Below the pieces are notes generated by a model. It ran no database searches and had not been told where the DNA came from. It saw only the letters and a program-made list of their open reading frames with translations. DNA of 64,000 bases from Accumulibacter sp. (GTDB taxonomy: Bacteria; Pseudomonadota; Gammaproteobacteria; Burkholderiales; Rhodocyclaceae): positions 3,286,001 to 3,350,000 of the forward strand of contig NZ_JAZKUG010000001.1 of the NCBI RefSeq assembly GCF_036625195.1, given 5' to 3'. Positions within the stretch are counted from its first letter, which is position 1; every line of letters starts with the position of its first letter. A program made the position numbers and the translations under genes. Below are positions 1-8,672 of this stretch, piece after piece.

Positions 1-1
1 C

Positions 2-3000
2 GGCCGCACCGACGACGACTTCGTCGATCGCGAGCTGGCCGATTTCTTCCGGGCAAACGACCGGGCCGCGGTCGCCGCCGGCGGGCCGCGGGTCAACGAG
101 GAATGGCTCACCTTTGCCGCCGACGGTCGTCGCGGCCTGTTCGAGACGATCAAGACCCCGATGCGCGGCAGTGACGGCCGCCTGATCGGCGTCCTCGGCA
201 TCGCCCACGACATCACCGCCAGTCGCGTGACGCAGGAGGCGCTGCGCGAGCGCGAGGAACTGTACCGGACGATCGTCAACGAAGCCGGCGAGGCGATCGA
301 CCTGGTGGATGCCGAGACCCTCCGCTTCGTCGAGGTCGGCGCCGCCGCATGCCGGATGCTGGGCTACAGCCGCGAGGAACTGCTCGGCATGTCGCTGGTG
401 GCGATCCAGGCGGATCGGGGAGAAGACGAGATCAGGGCGCTGTGCGCGCAGTTGCGCGCCGCCGGCGGCGCGCGTTTCGACTCGCGGCACCGCTGCAAGG
501 ATGGCCACATCCTCGAGGCGCAGGTCAGCGTGCGCGCGATCCATCTGCATGGCCGCGACTACTTCCTCGGGATCTGGCGCGACGTCAGCGAGCAGAAGCG
601 CGCCGAGGCGGCGCTGCGCGAGGCGACGATGTTCCTGCGCGAGAGCGAGGCCATCGCCCGCGTCGGCGGCTGGAAGGCGAATCCGCTGACGGACACGGTG
701 ATGTGGACCGACGAGGTCTTCAGGCTCGTCGAACATCCCCGGGAGCAGCCACCGGCGACGCTGGAGGAGGGCCTGCGCTATTACGCGCCGGAATGCCGCG
801 ACAGCGTTCGCCAGCACTTGCAGGAAAGCTGGGCGCGCGGCGCGACCTTCTGCCTGGAGTGCGAAATGATCGCCGCGTCGGGACGCCGCTTCTGGGCGGA
901 GTTGCGCTGCGTCGGCCGGGTGGAGTACCGGGGGGAAACCTACCTCACCGGGACCTTCCAGGACATCAGCGAGCGCCGGCAGGTCGCCGCCGAACTCGAG
1001 CAGCACCGCCACCATCTGGAAGAACTGGTGGCGGAGCGGACGGCCCGGCTCGAGGCCGCCAACCGGCGACTGCTGATCAGCGACACGCGGCTCCAGGCCA
1101 TGTTCGACATGAGCCAGCAGGCCGAGCGGATGAGCGAACGCGAGCTCCTGCAGCGCGGCATCGAGGAAGCGGTCCGCCTGACCGAGAGCGAGATCGGCTA
1201 CCTGCACCTGGTCAACGAGGACCAGGAGACGATCCAGCTCTACACCTGGTCGGCGGGGACCCTGAAGCATTGCACCGCCGCCTACGACAGCCACTACCCG
1301 ATCGCGCTGGCCGGTGTCTGGGCCGACACCGCCCGACTGCGCCGTGCCGTGGTACACAATGACTACCAGAGCCTGCCCGACCGGCACGGCTACCCGCCGG
1401 GCCATGCCCACCTGATCCGTCACCTCGGCGTGCCGATCGTCGAGAATGAGCAGGTGCGGGTGTTGTTCGGCGTCGGCAACAAGGCCACGGATTACGATCA
1501 TTCGGACGAGCGCGAACTGCAGCTGATCGGCGACGATCTCTGGCGCATCGTCATGCGTCGCCGCGCCGATGCGGCCCTGGCCGTCGCCAAGGATGCCGCG
1601 GAAGCGGCCAGCCGGGCGAAGAGTACGTTTCTCGCCAACATGAGCCACGAGATTCGCACACCGCTCAACGCCATTCTGGGCATGACCTACCTGGCGCGGC
1701 GTCGGGCGAGCGACGAGAAGCTGCGGCAACAGCTGGACAAGATCGGCGCCGCCGCCGATCACCTGCTCGGGGTGGTCAACGACGTGCTCGATCTGTCGAA
1801 GATCGAAGCGGGCCAGTTGCAACTCGCGCAGTCCGAGTTCGCGATCGACGAGATCGTTGCCCAGGTCTTCGTCCTGATCGGCGACGGAGCGCGAGCCAAG
1901 GGACTGGCGCTCATCAGCGAAGTCGATCCGCTGCTTGGCAGGCTGCGCGGCGACGCGCTGCGCCTGGGGCAGATCCTGATCAACTTCGCCGGCAATGCCC
2001 TCAAGTTCACCGACCGTGGCTCCATCACGCTGCGCGTGCAGGCCGTCGAGGAAGCGGCCGGCGCCTGGCGGGTGCGTTTCGAGGTCGAGGACACCGGCCC
2101 CGGTATCGAGCCAACGGAGCAGGAGCGGTTGTTCCGTGATTTCGAGCAGGGTGACAGTTCGACGACCCGCCAGTTCGGCGGCAGCGGTCTCGGGCTGTCG
2201 ATCAACCGGCGGCTGGTGCAACTGATGGGCGGGACCCTCGGTGTCCGCAGCCAGCCCGGTCAGGGCAGTACGTTCTGGTTCGTCATCCCCCTCGAAAAGT
2301 GCGGCGGCACACCCCCGCCAGCGGCCCCGGGCGAGCCGCTGGCGGATCCCGCTCCGGAGCAGAGCGCCGAGCAGGCGTTGGCGCAACGGCACAGCGGTGC
2401 TCGCCTGCTGCTGGCCGAGGACAATCCAATCAATCGGGAAGTGACGCTGGGCCTGCTGCAGGAAATCGGCTTGCTGGTCGATGTCGCGCACGACGGGGCC
2501 GAGGCGGTCGAGCTGGCGCGCCGGACGGCCTACGACCTGATCCTGATGGACGTGCAGATGCCGGTGCTCGACGGACTGGACGCGACCCGATCGATCCGTG
2601 CGATGGCGGGGGGCGAACACGTTCCCATCCTGGCGATGACCGCCAATGCCTTCGAGGAAGACCGGCTGCGCTGCCTCGATGCCGGCATGAGTGACCATGT
2701 CGGCAAGCCGGTGGATCCGGAAGTCCTGTTCGCGACGATCCTCCGCTGGTTGGCCGGCCGCAGCGCGCCGGCAGCGCCTGCCGCCGCCGATCCCGCTGCC
2801 GAAGTGGCGACCGACCTGGCGCAGCGACTGGCGGCGATTCCCGGTTTCGATCCGCATCTGGGCCTCGAGCGGGTCCGTGGCCGTTCCGACACCTACCTTC
2901 GCTTGCTGCGCCGCTTCGCCGAGTCCGTCGCCGAGGAAGGCGGGGATCTGCGGCGCTGCCTGGCCGCCGGCGATCGTGTGGCGGCGTGTCGCCTGGCGCA

Positions 3001-3421
3001 CTCGTTGCGCGGTGCGGCCGGTGCGCTGGGCGCCGCCCACCTGCAGATGCTGGCCGCGGAACTGGAGGACGCGCTGCGCGCGGGACGGTCGGCGGCCGAG
3101 ACAGGACGGCTGCTGGCAGAGGTCGAGGCGGCGCAGGGCGCGCTGTCGGTGGCCTTGCGCGCGGCGCTGCCGGCTGAGCCGGCGGCATCCCGCGCCGATG
3201 AGGACGGGTCGGGTGCCCGTTTGGCGCTGGCTGAGCTGGAAGCGCTGCTGTCGGCAGACGACATGCGTGCCGGCGACAAGTTCCGCACGATTGCACCCCT
3301 GTTGCAGGCGGCTTTGGGCATCGAGGCGGCGACGAATCTGGCACGAGACATCGATCGCTTCGATTACGAGCGGGCGCTGGCGATCCTGCGCGAAGCGAGC
3401 CGAAATACCAGACCCAAATGA
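2..3421 (+). CDS. Hybrid sensor histidine kinase (PAS-PAS-PAS-GAF-HisKA-HATPase-REC-Hpt), 5' end outside window
   Basis: The frame is open from base 2, so the true start is upstream; the first ATG in frame (161) sits inside a PAS domain and is not a start. Visible order: the end of one PAS domain (to about 230), two further PAS/PAC units (about 235-605 and 620-1000), a coiled coil, a GAF domain (about 1095-1555), HisKA with the phospho-acceptor His at 1646-1648 (NMSHEIRTPLN), HATPase_c (N box NFAGNALKF, G boxes DTGPGIEP and GSGLGLS), a receiver with Asp at 2549-2551 (LILMDVQMP), an Hpt domain with His at 2999-3001, and a 65-residue helical tail. This is a complete His-Asp-His relay lacking only an external Asp partner. 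The visible part has no membrane segment. The helical tail recurs in the products at 8673-10559 and 20093-23959. Confidence 0.93.
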   Translation, partial: GRTDDDFVDRELADFFRANDRAAVAAGGPRVNEEWLTFAADGRRGLFETIKTPMRGSDGRLIGVLGIAHDITASRVTQEALREREELYRTIVNEAGEAIDLVDAETLRFVEVGAAACRMLGYSREELLGMSLVAIQADRGEDEIRALCAQLRAAGGARFDSRHRCKDGHILEAQVSVRAIHLHGRDYFLGIWRDVSEQKRAEAALREATMFLRESEAIARVGGWKANPLTDTVMWTDEVFRLVEHPREQPPATLEEGLRYYAPECRDSVRQHLQESWARGATFCLECEMIAASGRRFWAELRCVGRVEYRGETYLTGTFQDISERRQVAAELEQHRHHLEELVAERTARLEAANRRLLISDTRLQAMFDMSQQAERMSERELLQRGIEEAVRLTESEIGYLHLVNEDQETIQLYTWSAGTLKHCTAAYDSHYPIALAGVWADTARLRRAVVHNDYQSLPDRHGYPPGHAHLIRHLGVPIVENEQVRVLFGVGNKATDYDHSDERELQLIGDDLWRIVMRRRADAALAVAKDAAEAASRAKSTFLANMSHEIRTPLNAILGMTYLARRRASDEKLRQQLDKIGAAADHLLGVVNDVLDLSKIEAGQLQLAQSEFAIDEIVAQVFVLIGDGARAKGLALISEVDPLLGRLRGDALRLGQILINFAGNALKFTDRGSITLRVQAVEEAAGAWRVRFEVEDTGPGIEPTEQERLFRDFEQGDSSTTRQFGGSGLGLSINRRLVQLMGGTLGVRSQPGQGSTFWFVIPLEKCGGTPPPAAPGEPLADPAPEQSAEQALAQRHSGARLLLAEDNPINREVTLGLLQEIGLLVDVAHDGAEAVELARRTAYDLILMDVQMPVLDGLDATRSIRAMAGGEHVPILAMTANAFEEDRLRCLDAGMSDHVGKPVDPEVLFATILRWLAGRSAPAAPAAADPAAEVATDLAQRLAAIPGFDPHLGLERVRGRSDTYLRLLRRFAESVAEEGGDLRRCLAAGDRVAACRLAHSLRGAAGALGAAHLQMLAAELEDALRAGRSAAETGRLLAEVEAAQGALSVALRAALPAEPAASRADEDGSGARLALAELEALLSADDMRAGDKFRTIAPLLQAALGIEAATNLARDIDRFDYERALAILREASRNTRPK

Positions 3422-3585
3422 TGGATTTTTTGCCGGGAATGGCTCATGATTGACTGGCTCCGAAAAGCGCGGCGACGGCGGTCCTTCCGTCGCGCAGGCG
3501 GACGCGGAACGCACCGCATCCGTTGAACCCTGGCGGTCCTTCGCCAGCGGGGGAGCGGTTGCAGCGACCCAACCTGGAGAATCTC

Positions 3586-6528
3586 ATGACCGGCCTGACG
3601 GCCAATGGCGATGGTGCTCCGCGCGAAGTGGCGTCGGCGGACGCGCAAGCCGTCCTGTCGTCGCCGGAGACCTGTCGCGCGCTCGTCGACCGCATCAGCG
3701 ACGGGGTGGCCGTGCTCTCGGCGGACGCGCTCATCCTGTATGGCAACCGGCGCTTCGCCGAGATTTTCCGGATTGCAGCGGACCGCGTCGCCGGCTCGTC
3801 GCTCGAGACCTTGGTCGACCCGTCGGGCCGCCCGGCGCTGCGTGCGCTGCTGCAGGCCGCGCGCAGCGGCTGCAGCAGCGGCGAGCTGAGCGGTCGTGCC
3901 ACCGATGGTACGACGCTGCCGTTGCTGCTGGCGTTCGCGACCCTGTCTGCCGGTTCCGCGACGACGTTCAGCGTCGTGGTGACCGACCTCAGCGAGCACA
4001 AGCGGGCGCAGGATGTCCTGCGCGAGAGCGAGGCGCAACTGCGCGCGATCATTCGGGCGGCGCCGATCGGTATCGGCGTGGTCGTCGATCGCGTGTTGCG
4101 CGAGGTCAATCCGCGCATCCTCGAGATGACCGGCTACAGCCGCGAGGAGTTGATCGGCTTCAGCTCGCGCCTGCTGTACGCGACGGACGAGGAATTCCGT
4201 TACGTCGGCGAGGAAAAGTATCGCCAGATCGCCGAACACGGTCTGGGTATGGTCGAAACGCGCTGGCGACGCAAGGACGGCGCGATGATCGACGTCCTTC
4301 TGTCGTCCTGTCCCTTCGAGCCGGGCGACCACGGCAAGGGCGTCACCTTCACGGCGCTCGACATCACCCAACGCAAGTCTTTCGAGAACCGTTTGCGGCC
4401 GCTGTCGCTGGCGGTCGAGCAGAGTCCCGAGAGCATCGTCATCACCGACCTCGATGGGCGCATCGAATACGTCAATGAAGCCTTCGTCCGCACCACCGGC
4501 TATGCCCGCGCAGAGGTCCTGGGCGAGAACCCGCGTATCCTGAACTCCGGCAAGACGCCCGCTGCCACCCACGCGGCGTTGTGGCAGGCACTCGGCAGCG
4601 GCCACCTCTGGCGGGGTGAATTCCACAACCGGCGCAAGGATGGCAGCGAGTATTTCGAGTTTGCCATCATCACGCCCATTCGCCAGGCGGACGGACGCAT
4701 CACCCATTACGTCGCCGTCAAGGAAGACATCAGCGAACGGAAGCGGCTCGGCGAGGAACTCGACCGGCATCGCCACCATCTCGAGGAACTGGTGGCCGAG
4801 CGCACCCGGCAGTTGGCCGAAGCCCGCGAACGGGCCGACTCCGCGAACCGGGCCAAGAGCGTCTTCCTCGCCAACACGAGTCACGAGATCCGCACGCCGC
4901 TGAACGCGGTCCTCGGCCTGACCCATCTGCTGCGCCGCTCCGGCGTCACGCCCAGGCAGGCCGGGTGGCTGCAGCAGATCGACGCCGCCGGACGCCACCT
5001 GCTGAGCGTCATCAGCGACGTCCTCGACCTGTCGAAGATCGAGGCCGGCAAGCTGACGCTGGAGGAGAGCGACTTTGCCCTTCCCGCGCTGCTCGATCAG
5101 GTCCGTTCGCTGATCGCCGACGGCGCGCAGGCGAAAGGCGTGCTGGCCTGGGTCGACTGCGCCAGCGCGCCGCTGTGGCTGCGCGGCGACGCGACCCGGC
5201 TGCGGCAGGCGCTGCTCAACTACGCCGGCAATGCCCTCAAGTTCACCGAGCGCGGCAGCATCATCCTGGCCGCGCAGCTGCTGGCGGACGACGGCGACTC
5301 GCTGCGCGTCCGTTTCGAAGTGCACGACACCGGCGTCGGTATCGCCCCTGCCGACCAGGGGCGAATCTTCGACGCCTTCGAGCAGGCAGACGCCTCGACC
5401 ACCCGTCGCCATGGCGGGAGCGGTCTCGGACTGGCGATCACCCGGCGGCTGGCCGAGCTGATGGCTGGCGAGGCTGGCGTCGACAGTGCGCCCGGCGAGG
5501 GCAGCACCTTCTGGTTCACGGCCTGCCTGCGGCGCGGGCACGGTGACCCGCCGGGCGCCACCACGGCAGCGCACGCCGACGCGGCCGAAAATGCGCTGCG
5601 CCGCGTGTGCCGGGGTGCCCGCGTCCTTCTGGTCGAGGATCACCCAGTCAATCGCGAAGTGGCGCTGGAGCAGCTGCAGGCCCTCGGCTTCGCCGTCGAC
5701 ACGGCGGAGAACGGCAGCCAGGCGACGGCGCGAGTCGGCAGTGAGCGCTACGACCTGATCCTGATGGACGTACAGATGCCGGTGCTCGACGGGATGGCAG
5801 CGACGCGGGCGATCCGCGCCATGCCGGGCGGCGAGACGATCCCGATCGTGGCGATGACGGCGAACGCTTTCGACGACGACCGCCAGCGCTGCCTGGCTGC
5901 GGGCATGAACGATTTCGTCGCCAAGCCGGTCGATCCGGCCGTGCTGCATGCCACCCTGCTGCGCTGGCTGCCGCTGCGCCCGCCGGCTGCGACGGCAGCG
6001 TTCGCGGTCCCGCTGCCCGAGCGATCCGCAGCGGCGGCGGACGACGGCTGCCTGGCGGTGCTGGCCGACATTCCCGGGTTCGACGTGCGACGCGGACTGC
6101 AATGCGTCGGCGGCCGGCGCGAGACGTACCTGCGGCTGCTGCGGCAGTTCGTCGCCGAGCAAGCCGGCGACGCGGCCGAAATCGACCGCCAGCTCGCTAC
6201 CGGCGACGCAATCGCCGCCCGGCGATCGGCGCATTCGCTCAAGGGCGCCGCTGGCGCGCTGGGCGCCACCCGACTGCAGGCGGCGGCCGGCGAACTGGAA
6301 GTGGCGATCCGCGACAGGCAGCCGGCGCCCGAGATCGAGCGGCTGTCGCGCGAAGTCGAGGCCGTACGGAGCCTGTTGGCGACCGGTTTGCGCGCGGCTT
6401 TCGCCCTCGAGGCGTGCGCGCGTCGCGCCACCGGCGATCGCTCGCCGGCCCGAATCGAGCGGGAGGAGTCGTCCTCGGCGGTGGCGGCGGAGGCGCGGAT
6501 GCCGGACGTTGACGCTGATGGGCCTTAA
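3586..6528 (+). CDS. Hybrid sensor histidine kinase with three PAS domains, REC and Hpt
   Basis: The product is 980 residues. I place the start at ATG 3586, behind GGAGA (3576-3580); a TTG 63 bases upstream extends the frame but has no ribosome site. Order: PAS (about 25-130), PAS/PAC (150-265), PAS/PAC (270-395), coiled coil, HisKA with His433 (NTSHEIRTPLN), HATPase_c (NYAGNALKF, DTGVGIAP, GSGLGLA), receiver with Asp728 (LILMDVQMP) and Lys in AKPVDP, and Hpt with His883 (AHSLKGAAG). No transmembrane helix is seen, so this is a soluble kinase with a full internal phosphorelay. The third PAS (LSLAVEQSPESIVITDL) is almost the same as PAS units in the kinases at 12619 and 20093. The stop overlaps the start of the next gene by 11 bases, so translation is probably coupled. 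The signal sensed cannot be read from the sequence. Confidence 0.94.
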   Translation: MTGLTANGDGAPREVASADAQAVLSSPETCRALVDRISDGVAVLSADALILYGNRRFAEIFRIAADRVAGSSLETLVDPSGRPALRALLQAARSGCSSGELSGRATDGTTLPLLLAFATLSAGSATTFSVVVTDLSEHKRAQDVLRESEAQLRAIIRAAPIGIGVVVDRVLREVNPRILEMTGYSREELIGFSSRLLYATDEEFRYVGEEKYRQIAEHGLGMVETRWRRKDGAMIDVLLSSCPFEPGDHGKGVTFTALDITQRKSFENRLRPLSLAVEQSPESIVITDLDGRIEYVNEAFVRTTGYARAEVLGENPRILNSGKTPAATHAALWQALGSGHLWRGEFHNRRKDGSEYFEFAIITPIRQADGRITHYVAVKEDISERKRLGEELDRHRHHLEELVAERTRQLAEARERADSANRAKSVFLANTSHEIRTPLNAVLGLTHLLRRSGVTPRQAGWLQQIDAAGRHLLSVISDVLDLSKIEAGKLTLEESDFALPALLDQVRSLIADGAQAKGVLAWVDCASAPLWLRGDATRLRQALLNYAGNALKFTERGSIILAAQLLADDGDSLRVRFEVHDTGVGIAPADQGRIFDAFEQADASTTRRHGGSGLGLAITRRLAELMAGEAGVDSAPGEGSTFWFTACLRRGHGDPPGATTAAHADAAENALRRVCRGARVLLVEDHPVNREVALEQLQALGFAVDTAENGSQATARVGSERYDLILMDVQMPVLDGMAATRAIRAMPGGETIPIVAMTANAFDDDRQRCLAAGMNDFVAKPVDPAVLHATLLRWLPLRPPAATAAFAVPLPERSAAAADDGCLAVLADIPGFDVRRGLQCVGGRRETYLRLLRQFVAEQAGDAAEIDRQLATGDAIAARRSAHSLKGAAGALGATRLQAAAGELEVAIRDRQPAPEIERLSREVEAVRSLLATGLRAAFALEACARRATGDRSPARIEREESSSAVAAEARMPDVDADGP

Positions 6529-8659
6529 TCTGTGGCAGTGGCGGGACGCACTGCGCGCGGCCGCTGCCGGCTGGCGGCGGCCAGTCGCGGTCGCCGCCAG
6601 CCGGCGGCGCCTGTTGTTGCTGCTGCCGTGGCTGGTCCTGCTCCTGGGCCTGGCGGTGACCGGCTGGCTGTGGCGGGGCGCCCGTCAGGATGCCGAGCGC
6701 ACCTTGGCGGCGGAATTCGAGTTCTCGGTCGACAGGCTGGCGGATGCGCTCAGGCGCCAGATCGATGGCAACGTCCAGGTGCTGCGCGGCGTCGTCGGCC
6801 TGTTCGACTCCTCGGAGGACGTGACGCGGCAGGAGTTTCGCGCCTACGTCACCGCCTTGCGGCTCGACGAGCGCTACCCGGGCATCCTGGGCGTCGGCTT
6901 CTCGCTGCTCGTTCCGCCCGGGCGCAAGGCGGCGCACACGGCAGCCATGCGCCGCGAAGGCTTCCCCGAGTACGCCATCCGTCCCGATGGCGAGCGCGAA
7001 GTCTATACGTCGATCATCTACCTGGAGCCATTTTCCGGCCGCAACCTGCGCGCGTTCGGCTATGACATGTTCTCGGAGCCGGTGCGCCACGCGGCAATGG
7101 CGCGGGCGCGCGACGAAAACCGGGCGACCTTGTCGGCCAAGGTGACGCTGGTGCAGGAAACGAAGACCGCTGTCCAGCCCGGCTTCCTCATCTACGTGCC
7201 AGTCTATGGTCGCGGCCTCGCCCACGACACGGTGGAGGAACGCCGGGCCAGTCTGCTGGGCTGGGCCTATTCGCCCTTGCGCATGCACGACCTGATGCGC
7301 GGCGTGCTCGGCGCCGTCGGGTTGGCGGGCGTACTCGCCGGGCTCGACGTCGAGATCTACGATGGCGCCCTCGTGGCGCCCGAAGCCCTGATGTTCGACA
7401 GCGACGAGGCGCATCGTGCCGCCGAAACCGCCGCGTTCCGCACCCTGCGCCCGCTCGAGTACGGCGGCCATCGCTGGTCGCTGCTCGTCACTTCCCGCGC
7501 CGCATTCGACGCGCGGCTCAACACCGAGGAGTCGAAGCTGATCGCCCTTGCCGGCAGCCTCGGCAGCGCACTGCTGGCGGCCCTGATGGGCGTTCTCGCC
7601 TGGGGTCAGCTGCGCGTCGCCGCCGCGCTGCGCGCGACGGCGCAAAGCAACCGGAAACTCGCAGCCAGCGAGGGGCGTCTGAAGGCCTTCTTCGACAATG
7701 CCACGAGCCTGGTCTGGATCAAGGACCTGCAGGGACAGTTCCTCGTCGTCAATCGCCATACGGAAGCGGTGCTCGGCCTGCCACGCGAACGACTGCTCGG
7801 TCACACGGTCGCCGAGATTTTCCCGCAGAATGAGGCGGCAGACTTCACGAGCAATGACCGGCAAGTGCTCGAGGCGGGGCATTCCCTGGAATTCGAGGAG
7901 TCGGCGCTGCTCGCCGATGGCCGGCGCACCTATGTCTCGGTGAAGTTCCCGCTGCGCGATGCCGGTGGCCGGATCGATGCCCTGGGCGCGATCTGCACCG
8001 ACATCAGCGACCGCAAGGAGGCTGAGGAAAGCCTGCGCGCGTCGTTGGACGAGAAGACCGTCCTCTTGAAGGAAGTCCATCACCGGGTGAAGAACAACCT
8101 GCAGATCATCACCAGCCTGCTCAACCTGCAATTGAACCGGACGCAGATCCCGGAGGCGCGCGAGACGCTGCGCGACACGCAGAGCCGCATCCGGTCGATG
8201 GCGCTGCTGCACGAAGCGCTTTACCAGTCGGGCAGCCTCGCGCGGATCGGCTTGCCGCAGTACGTCGGCAGTCTGTGTGCGCCGTTGTGGCACGCCGCCG
8301 GTTCGGTGGCCGCCAACGTCCGCCTGGAGCAGCGGATCGACGACCTCTCGTTGCCGCTGGATCAGGCCGTGCCCTGTGGGCTGATCATCAACGAACTGGT
8401 GTCCAACGCCTTGAAGCACGCTTTCCCGGGGGGGCGCAGCGGGCAGATCGTCGTCGCGGCAAGCATGTTGCCCAAAGGGCTGTTGAGGTTGTCGGTGACG
8501 GACGACGGCGTCGGCCTGCCGCCTGAAGACCCGCGCAGCAGCGACAGCCTGGGGCTGCAGCTGGTGTGCATGCTGGTCAACCAGTTGCAGGGCGTGGTGG
8601 ACATCGGCAATGAGGGCGGCAGCGAGTTCCGCATCGCTTTCCCGTGCCGCGCGGGTTGA
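6518..8659 (+). CDS. Membrane sensor kinase CHASE-PAS-HisKA_2-HATPase
   Basis: The product is 713 residues. The start is ATG 6518, inside the last codons of the preceding kinase, and leads straight into the first membrane helix (about 30-52). An outer CHASE-type domain (about 60-260) follows, with the family pattern around ERYPGILGVGFS and later LEPFSGRNLRAFGYDM. A second membrane helix lies at about 341-365, then a PAS/PAC domain (about 385-505), and a HisKA_2 dimerisation helix with KEVHHRVKNNLQ, where His522 is the likely phospho-acceptor. The HATPase_c domain ends the protein (NELVSNALKHAF, DDGVGLPP, SLGLQLV). It has no receiver of its own. The next gene starts 13 bases downstream and opens with a receiver domain, so it is the natural phosphate acceptor. 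CHASE domains bind small ligands outside the cytoplasmic membrane; the ligand here is unknown. Confidence 0.93.
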   Translation: MGLNLWQWRDALRAAAAGWRRPVAVAASRRRLLLLLPWLVLLLGLAVTGWLWRGARQDAERTLAAEFEFSVDRLADALRRQIDGNVQVLRGVVGLFDSSEDVTRQEFRAYVTALRLDERYPGILGVGFSLLVPPGRKAAHTAAMRREGFPEYAIRPDGEREVYTSIIYLEPFSGRNLRAFGYDMFSEPVRHAAMARARDENRATLSAKVTLVQETKTAVQPGFLIYVPVYGRGLAHDTVEERRASLLGWAYSPLRMHDLMRGVLGAVGLAGVLAGLDVEIYDGALVAPEALMFDSDEAHRAAETAAFRTLRPLEYGGHRWSLLVTSRAAFDARLNTEESKLIALAGSLGSALLAALMGVLAWGQLRVAAALRATAQSNRKLAASEGRLKAFFDNATSLVWIKDLQGQFLVVNRHTEAVLGLPRERLLGHTVAEIFPQNEAADFTSNDRQVLEAGHSLEFEESALLADGRRTYVSVKFPLRDAGGRIDALGAICTDISDRKEAEESLRASLDEKTVLLKEVHHRVKNNLQIITSLLNLQLNRTQIPEARETLRDTQSRIRSMALLHEALYQSGSLARIGLPQYVGSLCAPLWHAAGSVAANVRLEQRIDDLSLPLDQAVPCGLIINELVSNALKHAFPGGRSGQIVVAASMLPKGLLRLSVTDDGVGLPPEDPRSSDSLGLQLVCMLVNQLQGVVDIGNEGGSEFRIAFPCRAG

Positions 8660-8672
8660 GTGGGAGGAGCGA

